Source: Chitinophagaceae bacterium (GTDB lineage: Bacteria > Bacteroidota > Bacteroidia > Chitinophagales > Chitinophagaceae). Taken from it: DNA of 64,000 nt. Positions 1 to 8,600 of the stretch are shown here, piece after piece. The position numbers and the translations under genes are program-made. The first letter of the stretch is position 1. Each line of letters starts with the position of its first letter. The stretch is from contig JAIEMP010000007.1 in NCBI GenBank assembly GCA_019752045.1, positions 248,001-312,000 on the forward strand, given 5' to 3'. A model generated the notes under the pieces. That model ran no database searches, was not told where the DNA came from, and saw only the letters and a list, made by a program, of their open reading frames with translations.

Positions 1-651
1 CAGCACGCCAAATGTTTCCTGAGACAATGCAGCAAACTGTATTTTCTTTTTTCTGATCTTCCATTTACAAAATCTCAACAGAATCAATTTAATCATATTC
101 ACATAGAATAGAGGTTTAAACAGATCCCGAGGGGAAGCAAGAAAGAAAGCTTCGTTCACAAACCGCACATAATGAATTTGATATTTTTTTGCCAGTTCAA
201 CTGCAATTTCAAAAACTGCCGGAAGCATATGAATGTGGTTGTGGCCATTAATTGCTGTGATTTTACGTCCACCTGAATTTTGCTGAATAAAATTCAATTG
301 TGCATCCCACTCCTCTTTTACCTGCTGTAAAAATTGCTTCCTTTTTTCGCCACCTCTCAACAATAAAAACAACGCCTTTGAAAACCGAACGTTTAAATGG
401 CCATTGGCATCGGCTATAATGGAACTGTGTGTATTTGTTCTAAAAGATAACCCATCTGTAAGATTTAAATGGGCAGATAAAGTACAAGCGATCTGTTGAT
501 GGTTCTCCAATGCATCACCGATCATTTTACTGCATGCTATATTTGCAACTATACCAAAGCCATGGATCATATTCTGCTGCCATGCATCTGCAATCATATG
601 AGTAGCCGACTCTCCTATCCCCGCATCATCGGCATGCAACAGAATTTCCAT
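1..651 (-). CDS. ChbG/YdjC-family carbohydrate deacetylase, 3' end cut by the window edge
   Basis: The minus-strand frame is open from an ATG at 651 to the window edge, giving 217 codons without a stop. The N-terminus reads MEILLHADDAG, matching the HADDxG metal-binding start of the YdjC/ChbG/HpnK family (metal-dependent deacetylases of N-acetylated sugars). Further motifs are SAHLNLTDG near residue 64 and NGHNHIHMLP near residue 140, which carry the family's histidine ligands. There is no signal peptide, so it is probably cytoplasmic. Full-length family members are about 250-300 residues, so 40-80 residues are missing. It is divergent from the YfhO-like gene. Its neighbours suggest glycan or lipid-sugar processing; the exact substrate cannot be told. 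Confidence 0.85.
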   Translation of the reverse strand, partial: MEILLHADDAGIGESATHMIADAWQQNMIHGFGIVANIACSKMIGDALENHQQIACTLSAHLNLTDGLSFRTNTHSSIIADANGHLNVRFSKALFLLLRGGEKRKQFLQQVKEEWDAQLNFIQQNSGGRKITAINGHNHIHMLPAVFEIAVELAKKYQIHYVRFVNEAFFLASPRDLFKPLFYVNMIKLILLRFCKWKIRKKKIQFAALSQETFGVL

Positions 652-743
652 GCTTTTTTTTATAAAAATAACAACTTCATTGCAGCTCTCTGCTAAAATC
701 AAATCTCTACTTGAAGCTTTCTTTCAATATTGAGAGGTAATTG

Positions 744-751
744 TATATTTG
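744..751 (+). promoter_or_regulatory. Candidate -7 element TATATTTG for the YfhO-like gene
   Basis: TATATTTG fits the Bacteroidota TAnnTTTG -7 consensus and lies 25 nt before the GTG at 776, in the divergent gap between two genes. I see no good TTTG at the -33 position, so support is partial. Confidence 0.4.
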
Positions 752-775
752 ATTGCATACAAATAAAAACCGTTT

Positions 776-2860
776 GTGAAAAAAGCAACCCCGTTTCTAT
801 ACATTACTCTGGTCTTTTTGATTGCTTTTTTACCAATCCTGAGCTTTGTCTTTGCATTAAAGAATGATTTTTTTCTTGGATACTTTCCACCCAAATTTTT
901 ACTGAGTGAAACAATCAGCAGCGGGCAGTTTCCATTATGGAATCCATATATTTCGTTTGGGCTTCCTTTTTATGCAGATATGAACGGCGCCTACTGGAAC
1001 CCCATTACATGGCTGATTGCAGGCACAACGGGATATAATGCATATACCATTACCATAGAGCTATTGGTCTATATCCTCATTGGCGGTGCAGGCATGTTTA
1101 AACTATCAGGATTCCTTACTCAAAACAAATACATACAACTATCTGCAGCCTTTGCCTATATGTGTAATGGATTTGTTATTGGCCACCTCCAGCATCTTAA
1201 CTGGATCAGCGCTGCTGCATTTATCCCCTGCTGTATTTGGGGACTTTTGAAAATAAATGAATCAGCATCATTAAGAAATATCAGTATCACTTCCTTATTT
1301 TTTTACTTTCTCCTTTCCTCTTCCCACCCGGGTATGATCATCAGCAGTATCTATTTTTTTGGAGCATTTATTATATTTCTTGTTTACAACCGTTACCACA
1401 ATTCTGAAAAAAAAATTATCAGGGCTGCAAAACCATTTCTGCTTTTATTTGGCTTGACAGTAGTTCTATCGGCAGGATTAATAGCGGGATACACTGATAT
1501 TCTGCCTTATTTTGCCAGAAGCGGAAAAGTTGATTTATCGTTGTCTCTTTCACAGAATACAAGTATTGAAAGCTGGGTAAGTTTCCTGCTTCCTTTCAGT
1601 ACAGTAAAAAATCAGGCTTTTTTTGAAAACGATATTGCTTTACGAAATAATTATATCGGCATCCTTTATTTTCTGTTTTTAGTCTTAACATTCATTACTG
1701 CTAAAACAAAAATGCAATGGTTTTTTTTACTTACCGGCATATTCTTTCTGCTACTTTCGCTGGGTGGAGGATTTAAACTTTTTGCCCATAGTTATTTGCC
1801 GTTGATTGGTTATGTAAGAGTAAACGGCGAATTCAGAATTTTTGCATTGATCAGTTTTTTAATTACAGCAGTCAGTTGTTTTCATTTCTATGCAGCTAAC
1901 CCCGCAGAACTAAAAAGAAAAATGAAACCGGTTTTACTACTCACAGCTGTATTTTTCATTGTGACTTTCATTTACAGTTTAATAAAGATATTAGAGGGAG
2001 AAACAGTCTTCACCGGAGGTATAGCTGATGTTGCAGGTAGTTGGAGAGATCGGCTTAAAAAAATCATTGATGGAGTTAGTTTTTATGATGCAGTTCTTAT
2101 TCAATGCTTTATTCAACTATTGCTGTTAGGAGCATTTTGGATGGCCTTTAAAAAGTTTCATTTAAAAACCGTGGCTATGATTACAGCAGTTGATCTGATA
2201 GCCGCTACCTTACTTTGTCTGCCGTTTACCGGAGTCGGTAAAGTATCCGTTGCAAAAATCCATTCCATCCATCAACAATCTCCTGATGGCATTCCTGTTC
2301 CTTCGCTCGAACCCATGAAAGCGCATCCTGTGATTTCAAACAAAGACAGTGCGTTGGTGGGCGACTGGAGTTTCTATAATAAACAAATAGGAAAAGCAAC
2401 TTCTGTTTTATATCCAGTTAAAATATCAGACAATTTGCTGTTTTATGAACAGGTAAAAAAAGACAGTTCGTTATCGGTTGCAGAGCTTCCCTTTCTTTTT
2501 CTTACGAAATCTGTCGCCGGGCCTGTGTTTACAAACCAACAAAACATCAATGCAGAAAACTTAAAAAAGTTTACCACAAATGGCATGCAACTAAACTTTG
2601 TGGCGGAGGAAAGCGGCTACCTCGTCATTCTCCAGAATTATTATCCGCACTGGTTTTACATCGCAAACGGAAACATAAACAAAGTTCAAAAAGCAGGGAT
2701 AGCATTTATGGCGATCCCGGTTCAAAAAGGAGAAAACGATATCAAAGTATTTTTTCAACCAACTCTTATCATAATATTATTCTGGTTAAGTGCATTCATA
2801 TTCATTTTGCTCTGTGTGTTTTTATATCTGCCAAAGTATAACCGTAAACTTGTTGTATAA
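776..2860 (+). CDS. YfhO-family polytopic membrane protein (GT-C-like)
   Basis: This 694-residue protein has about a dozen hydrophobic segments. The first begins right after MKKATPFLY, and the last two lie at the C-terminus. The segment around residues 45-85 (SGQFPLWNPYISFGLPF, then YWNP) is the hallmark of the YfhO family, large membrane proteins related to GT-C glycosyltransferases. Some members glycosylate cell-wall polymers or lipids, but most are uncharacterised. The start is GTG; no ATG lies nearby in frame, and GTG gives a normal MKKA leader before the first membrane segment. A second polytopic protein follows within 50 nt, probably co-transcribed. Donor and acceptor cannot be inferred. 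Confidence 0.8.
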   Translation: MKKATPFLYITLVFLIAFLPILSFVFALKNDFFLGYFPPKFLLSETISSGQFPLWNPYISFGLPFYADMNGAYWNPITWLIAGTTGYNAYTITIELLVYILIGGAGMFKLSGFLTQNKYIQLSAAFAYMCNGFVIGHLQHLNWISAAAFIPCCIWGLLKINESASLRNISITSLFFYFLLSSSHPGMIISSIYFFGAFIIFLVYNRYHNSEKKIIRAAKPFLLLFGLTVVLSAGLIAGYTDILPYFARSGKVDLSLSLSQNTSIESWVSFLLPFSTVKNQAFFENDIALRNNYIGILYFLFLVLTFITAKTKMQWFFLLTGIFFLLLSLGGGFKLFAHSYLPLIGYVRVNGEFRIFALISFLITAVSCFHFYAANPAELKRKMKPVLLLTAVFFIVTFIYSLIKILEGETVFTGGIADVAGSWRDRLKKIIDGVSFYDAVLIQCFIQLLLLGAFWMAFKKFHLKTVAMITAVDLIAATLLCLPFTGVGKVSVAKIHSIHQQSPDGIPVPSLEPMKAHPVISNKDSALVGDWSFYNKQIGKATSVLYPVKISDNLLFYEQVKKDSSLSVAELPFLFLTKSVAGPVFTNQQNINAENLKKFTTNGMQLNFVAEESGYLVILQNYYPHWFYIANGNINKVQKAGIAFMAIPVQKGENDIKVFFQPTLIIILFWLSAFIFILLCVFLYLPKYNRKLVV

Positions 2861-2907
2861 TTTGACTATTTTGTGTGTACAATGCGGCAAAACCAATTCA
2901 TTCACAG

Positions 2908-4029
2908 ATGACAATCCACACTGCGAAAAAAATTAAAAGCGGTATTACTTATACAGTTGTTGCATTGTTATACTGTCTGTTTCTTTCACTCATATATCAA
3001 CGTACAGGCATCGTTACCATTAACGAAGCAGACAAATATATTTCAGCAGCAAAAAGATTGTTAGAGGGAGATATGATTGAAGTACTTCAAAGTTTTTTCT
3101 TTTACAGCAGTTATATTTTTTTTACAGCAGCAGGCATTTTTACAGGAGGAATAAAAACAGTTGTGATTGCTCAGGCATTGCTCAGTTTTATATCTGCCGT
3201 TTGCATAAAGAAAACAATCAACCTCTTAACCGGCAGCAACAGGCTCGCTTTTGCAGGCATGCTTTTTTTTCTTTTCAGTTATCCTCTGCAGTACTGGATC
3301 CTGACTCTTTTCAGTGACAGTTATTTTGTTTCATTGATTGGCATTACCCTTTACTATACACTCAAAAACAAATCATCAAAAGAATTTTCATTTTGGGTTT
3401 TTCTGAATATACTTTTGGTAACATCCCGCCCGCCTGGAGTCTTTTTTGTAACGATGTTTGGCTTGTATTTTTTACATAACAGCAGAATCATAGCCACGAA
3501 AAAATTGATCATAACGGGAATCGTTGCATTCGCTGTCATATATCTGAGCTTATTCTATTTGCCTGTGGAAACCAAAGGCTATATAAAACCAATTGCTGCG
3601 GGTGCTATTATTGTTGACAGTGCTGATTATGATTTACCTGCGTTTGAAGCCTCAGATAAAAGCACTCTTGCGTCAGCCTATCAATATCTTATTTCTAAAC
3701 ATAGTGTCAGTTATGTCGCAAAACTGTATATAAAAAAGCTGGTTTCCTTTTTTACGCTTACAAGGCCATACTATTCAAAGTTTAATAATGGCGTTTTGCT
3801 ACTGCACTATTTTCTTTATCTTTTGTCTATACCCGGTCTTATTTTGCTTTACAAAAAGAACAGAGCAGTTGCATTCCTGTTTATATTCTCTATTTTCTTA
3901 GCTGCTAATCTTGTTGCACTCACTTACAATGAATGGCATTACAGGTTTACGCTTACAATTTTTCCAATTCTAATTGTACTTTCTGCTTCAGGAGTCAGTT
4001 ATTTATCAGAGAGAAAGTTAAAAAACTAA
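2908..4029 (+). CDS. Polytopic membrane protein, probable GT-C (GT39/ArnT-like) glycosyltransferase
   Basis: This protein of about 373 residues has roughly 9-10 membrane segments. The first periplasmic loop after TM1 contains INEADKYISAAKRLLEGD, which resembles the acidic loop of GT-C enzymes using polyprenyl-phosphate sugars (DE/EA motif before a 'Y...A..LL.G' stretch). That assignment is by resemblance only. I chose the ATG at 2908. An in-frame GTG at 2875 would add MYNAAKPIHSQ and put the gene 14 nt after the YfhO-like gene, and cannot be excluded. It is probably in one transcript with the upstream gene and acts in envelope glycan assembly. An inverted repeat follows the stop. Confidence 0.65.
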   Translation: MTIHTAKKIKSGITYTVVALLYCLFLSLIYQRTGIVTINEADKYISAAKRLLEGDMIEVLQSFFFYSSYIFFTAAGIFTGGIKTVVIAQALLSFISAVCIKKTINLLTGSNRLAFAGMLFFLFSYPLQYWILTLFSDSYFVSLIGITLYYTLKNKSSKEFSFWVFLNILLVTSRPPGVFFVTMFGLYFLHNSRIIATKKLIITGIVAFAVIYLSLFYLPVETKGYIKPIAAGAIIVDSADYDLPAFEASDKSTLASAYQYLISKHSVSYVAKLYIKKLVSFFTLTRPYYSKFNNGVLLLHYFLYLLSIPGLILLYKKNRAVAFLFIFSIFLAANLVALTYNEWHYRFTLTIFPILIVLSASGVSYLSERKLKN

Positions 4030-4042
4030 TTTTAAAATGCTT

Positions 4043-4071
4043 CTCAATTAATAGCGTAATCATTAATTGAG
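4043..4071. terminator. Inverted repeat between convergent genes
   Basis: CTCAATTAAT and ATTAATTGAG form a 10-bp perfect stem with a 9-nt loop between two convergent genes. It is AT-rich and lacks a clear T-run, so it is a weak, possibly bidirectional, terminator. Confidence 0.45.
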
Positions 4072-4122
4072 CTGTTTCAGAATTCAATCTTCTATATCAT
4101 TTATATAAAATAGAAGCAATGC

Positions 4123-5628
4123 TTATTTAAGCACCATGGAATCTTTCAATAAAGGCAGCTTCTGCCCGGTTAGTTCAGAAAATATTATTCGAAACTGATT
4201 TACATTACTCATTCCATTATACCAGCGGATTGAATCCCCTGCCGGCAAATAGACAGCAGCCAATGAATTAAACTTCGACAGCTCATCTTTTTTATTTAGC
4301 TGATCTCTGAATCCATGATCACTTACTAGTAAAATAACAGCATTGCTATTTGTTTGCTTTTTAAGTTGGGTTATAAAGGAAGTTATTTTATTATTGGCAT
4401 AAACAAGATACTGGAGATAAGCATCTTTTTTCTGTTGAAATGTACCACCTGTTCTTGTAAGAAAATCCATATTCAACTTTCCGCTGCTGTCAACAGCATA
4501 AGGTGCATGAGGCATCATTAAATGCATGTAACAGAATGCAGGAGTATTTTTTTTCTGTCGAGCTTCAGCAAGCACTTCATCCAATATCTGATCATTCACC
4601 AAAACCTGTTTCTTAAATAACCGTTCCAATTGCTGCTGATTGCCAAAACGCCTGGTAAGAAAGTAAGGTAATGACTCTACCACCCTGTCAAAAACTGAAG
4701 GATGCAGCAGCAGCCAATAATCAACAGGTAAAAACCGATTGGTATATTTTGACGGATAGCCATTAATCGGGAATGGAGAATAGTTGTACAGTTTGTATTG
4801 AAGCTCTCTGAATGTAGAAAATGTTTTATTGTAATAAATGCCCCGGATGCTTTCTCGGTAACTTTCATCTGCATAGGTTAGTCTTCCTGCCGAAAGCTTT
4901 ACGTATTCTCCGTTAAGCATTGAAGCCATTGATAAAACAGTGTAATGGTAATTACTGCATGCATTTTTTACAACCCTGAACCCCAATGTATCTAATGAAT
5001 ATAAAAAACGGTTGTTTGAATAATTAAAATACTTATCCAATGTCTCACTCCCTGCATATTCATCCAGCACAATCAGATAAACCGATGGATAAATCCCTCT
5101 ATGCCTTTTTGCCGGAGCAGCAGTTAAAAAAGAATCTGTTTTTTGTTGCGGGCTGACTGCTTTAACGATTAACGATAAACTCTCGAATATAACCAGTACA
5201 ATCAGTAAAGCTCTGCAAAATGCCTTTAGCTTTGGCATTGGTTTGCTCCAAAAAAATACAACAGCCAGAGTGATACTTAACAAAATCAGCAGCAATAACC
5301 ATTCACTGAGATGTATCCCATTTTTATGCAGGGCTACAGCAACAGTCTGTATCAAATCAAAAAACAGAAAAATGAAAAATGAAAAAAAAGTAAAAATGGC
5401 GGCTTTTATTTTTCTCTTGAATAACAGGCTTGCTGATAACCAATAGATAAACGCTGCAAGCTGTAGAGCCACGAGAGTTTTTAACACAACCAACGCAGGT
5501 AAAACTTCAAAAAAACTATTCCAACCATGCAAAACAAAAAATAAAATGAGCATTGAGAAGTAAAAAACGCCTCTCTCCTTTTTAATCTGTTTTTGTTCTG
5601 CTATCATATCATGAGACTGGTTCATCAT
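4123..5628 (-). CDS. Membrane-anchored sulfatase / LTA-synthase-like protein
   Basis: This protein of about 501 residues has an N-terminal domain of four or five membrane segments (to about residue 165) followed by an extracytoplasmic alkaline-phosphatase-superfamily domain. Seen motifs are YLIVLDEYAGSETL (first metal ligand and probable nucleophile region), MLNGEY, HLMMPHAPY and LVSDHGF (D-H metal pair). This arrangement matches LtaS/sulfatase-type enzymes that transfer or cleave phospho- or sulfo-groups on envelope glycans; the substrate is unknown. The longest frame begins with TTG at 5646, but that codon and the next residues PGFF are encoded by the stem and T-run of the porU2 terminator. 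The start is therefore the ATG at 5628 or the next one at 5625. Confidence 0.75.
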   Translation of the reverse strand: MMNQSHDMIAEQKQIKKERGVFYFSMLILFFVLHGWNSFFEVLPALVVLKTLVALQLAAFIYWLSASLLFKRKIKAAIFTFFSFFIFLFFDLIQTVAVALHKNGIHLSEWLLLLILLSITLAVVFFWSKPMPKLKAFCRALLIVLVIFESLSLIVKAVSPQQKTDSFLTAAPAKRHRGIYPSVYLIVLDEYAGSETLDKYFNYSNNRFLYSLDTLGFRVVKNACSNYHYTVLSMASMLNGEYVKLSAGRLTYADESYRESIRGIYYNKTFSTFRELQYKLYNYSPFPINGYPSKYTNRFLPVDYWLLLHPSVFDRVVESLPYFLTRRFGNQQQLERLFKKQVLVNDQILDEVLAEARQKKNTPAFCYMHLMMPHAPYAVDSSGKLNMDFLTRTGGTFQQKKDAYLQYLVYANNKITSFITQLKKQTNSNAVILLVSDHGFRDQLNKKDELSKFNSLAAVYLPAGDSIRWYNGMSNVNQFRIIFSELTGQKLPLLKDSMVLK

Positions 5629-5629
5629 G

Positions 5630-5671
5630 TAAAAAAAACCCGGCAAAGATTTACTGAATCATTTGCCGGGT
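5630..5671 (-). terminator. Rho-independent terminator of porU2
   Basis: Read leftward, ACCCGGCAAA and TTTGCCGGGT form a 10-bp perfect stem (5638-5647 with 5662-5671) with a 14-nt loop, followed by eight T. It begins 22 nt after the porU2 stop and overlaps the spurious 5' extension of the next gene. Confidence 0.9.
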
Positions 5672-5693
5672 GCAACTTAATTGAAAAAAAGGA

Positions 5694-8600
5694 TTATCGC
5701 ATCAGGTACATTTTACCGTAACCCTTATTAAAGAACTGATCGGTATTATCACCTTCGGCTTTGTATTTTTCGAGCCCTTTACCATTCAGGTTCGTTATAA
5801 CCCTGTAAAGATAGATACCGTTGGCAAGTTTGTTTCCATACTGATCGGTTCCATCCCATTTAAAGTCGGTAATATTCCGGCCAATACGAAGTGTACCCAA
5901 TTCTGCTTTTGTAATTTCTCTTACTACTTTACCTGTGATGGTTAATATCTGAATACGGATATTCTGAGGCACTTCTGAACCGGTAATCGTAAATACAAAT
6001 GACGTAGACGTTGTAAACGGATTAGGATAGTTCAGCAGGTTAGAAATCATCGGCTTATTAATTACCTGGAACGAAACTTTGTATTCCAGATCACCTGCTT
6101 TATTTCCACTTCTGTCGGTACCCGATACCGTCAACTCATATTCACCATCATCTTTCAGGAATGGAAACAGATCAATGGTTGCTGCATTATCCCCATTATT
6201 TGAAAGGCTGGCCGGAGTAAACCGTACCGTATCAGAACCCGGTTTATAATCTACAATCTGTCCGTTTGCACCCGGATACTTGATTTGAATTTTCATGCCG
6301 GCTGTATCAGTTAATGCAAGGAAACGGCTGTCGTCTTTCAGTTTAACCAGGATATGTGGTTTTGAAGAAACGATGTCTCTGTTGAGAATATGCGTACCAT
6401 CAAATGTTACATCAAGCCATGGCTTATAATTATCCGGCTTTACAAAGAACCCTTTGTAAACAAAGTTATTGAACAGGAACTGTTCCGTTTGATCATTATC
6501 CGGATTCACCATCAGGTAAATGGTATTTGATCCTGCCAGATCTTTAGTATCTATTGTATAAGAAACAACAATTGAATCGCCGGCAACCAAAGGTTTTTTT
6601 CTTGGAAGAATAATTTGTTTCGGCACATTATTGCGATCAGTAATAATCATCTTCAACAATAAACTATCAAATGCTGTTTCACTTACATTTCTGAATGCAA
6701 TTGCAAAATCAAGCGGCTCACCCAGGTCGAGTGTATCTTTAAATCTAAACGTAAGATTGGGTGCAATTGCACCTTCAGGGGCATATGTTCCGGAGAGCTT
6801 CCAGGATGTTAACTGATGCGGCGTAATATTTATTCTGTCTGCATTATGCATCCGCAGTTTTAAATAAGGGAAGTTCTCTGCACTTACAAAACTTAATGTA
6901 GTGTCTCTGGCATCTGTTACAGTTGCCAGCAGCATTTCTGTTCCGGACAATGTTCTGCCTATAATATCAATCTTGGTTAAATCAGGAACTGCAGGTTCTA
7001 CTTGTTTTCCGGTCCAGATCATATCCTTCCATTCTTTTGACGGCCCAAACCATGGAGATTCAATAAAGCCATCTGAATAAGTACTTGAAACTTCAAATAC
7101 CTGTACTAATTGCAAAGTTGGCTCACCAACAGATTGAATAGGCGTGAAGGATGCATCGTTCTTCTTAAATGTATAGATGACAGGCTTACTATTTTTAAAT
7201 GAATCAATTAATGTAATTCCAAATCCCTGTAATTTATGCCAGAGCGATTGACCCGGGCCAAATGTAGATTCATCGGCTTTAAGCATTGCAGCGTCAAAGT
7301 AAGGAAGATTTACTGATCCATAATTGGTCATAACTATGTAGTTCCCGTTAGGTATACTATCAAGAAAATCCATTGCACGTTTCCGGTCGGTCTGAACATA
7401 ATAGTTGTATTCAAAAAACTTACGAATAGATGCCCCACATACATTACGGCTAAGGAAACGGCCAACACCAGGAGTTACATTGTAATTCTCCCATGGTTTA
7501 AGGGTCTTACCATCAAAAACATAGAACTGAACTGTTCCTCCATTACAACCATAACGTTCAATATTTTCAAAATCAATGGCAACATCCAAACTGCTTTCGT
7601 TATGGAATGGATTGATACCTGTACGGAACTGTATACGTTTAAAGGATGAATCAAAAATTAATTTCCTTGAATTGCTATCGTATAAAATTCTTGAATAACT
7701 GCTTTGTTTATGCTGGAAGAAATGAGATTGATTAAACCCTGTTTCTGTTCCCGGCAAATAAACAAAGCTGAAGTTGTTCCAGAGAATGGGTGATGCTGGC
7801 TGTGGGCGCATACCTACTCTCCAGTAATAAACAACAGAGTCTTTAAAATTAATTCCTGTTGGTTTAAATGAAATGGATCCCCCAACAGATGTAGTAGAAT
7901 CTGTTTTCTTTATAGCAGAATTGAAATGCTGTGTGCTGTCTATCTCAAAATAATATTTACGGGCCGTACCCAGAGGATTGGCTGTTGAAGCATAATAAGT
8001 GATATTCTGCTTATTAATGATGGAATAATTATATGGATAAACGGGACGAATTTCATCTTCAAAAATGAAAAACTCTTTCACTACAACGTTATTTGTTTCG
8101 CATATTTCGTTTAAGCGGTTTAAAGGATCAATCTCCACTTTAATTTTATTCGCCCCTTTATCTGTAAAGGGATTAATGGGTAACTCCAGTTCAATAGAAT
8201 CGGCATATGAAACATGACGGATATTCTTATCAAATACTATGGTCTTTGTTCCATTAGGACTTTCTCTGGTGATAACCACTTTCAACGAATCACCGATTGC
8301 TCTGCCGAGATTCACTAACCGGATCTTTGCTTTAAACTTATCTTCTGCAATGGAAATAAACTCCGGCTCTATTTTTACCATTGATTCTTCAATGGCATAG
8401 TCAGGCTTTTCAGAACTGTAAAACTTAATTGCCGGATCTCCATGTAATGTGATTTCTTCAAGATGCATCCGCACATAAAAATCGTTGTATGTATTTTTTC
8501 TAACCAACGTATCGTTTATGTTTGACATGATACGGCCGATAGATTTACCATAACTGGCATGTGCCATCTGATCATAAAATTCCTCTGTATACAAGTCGAG

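Noticed and set aside
496-696. Plus-strand open frame of 66 codons at the left edge
   Set aside because: It is opposite the deacetylase gene, whose HADDAG and HNHIH motifs mark the real coding strand.
5629-5646. Six extra N-terminal residues of the sulfatase-like protein from a TTG start
   Set aside because: These codons are the stem and T-run of the porU2 terminator.
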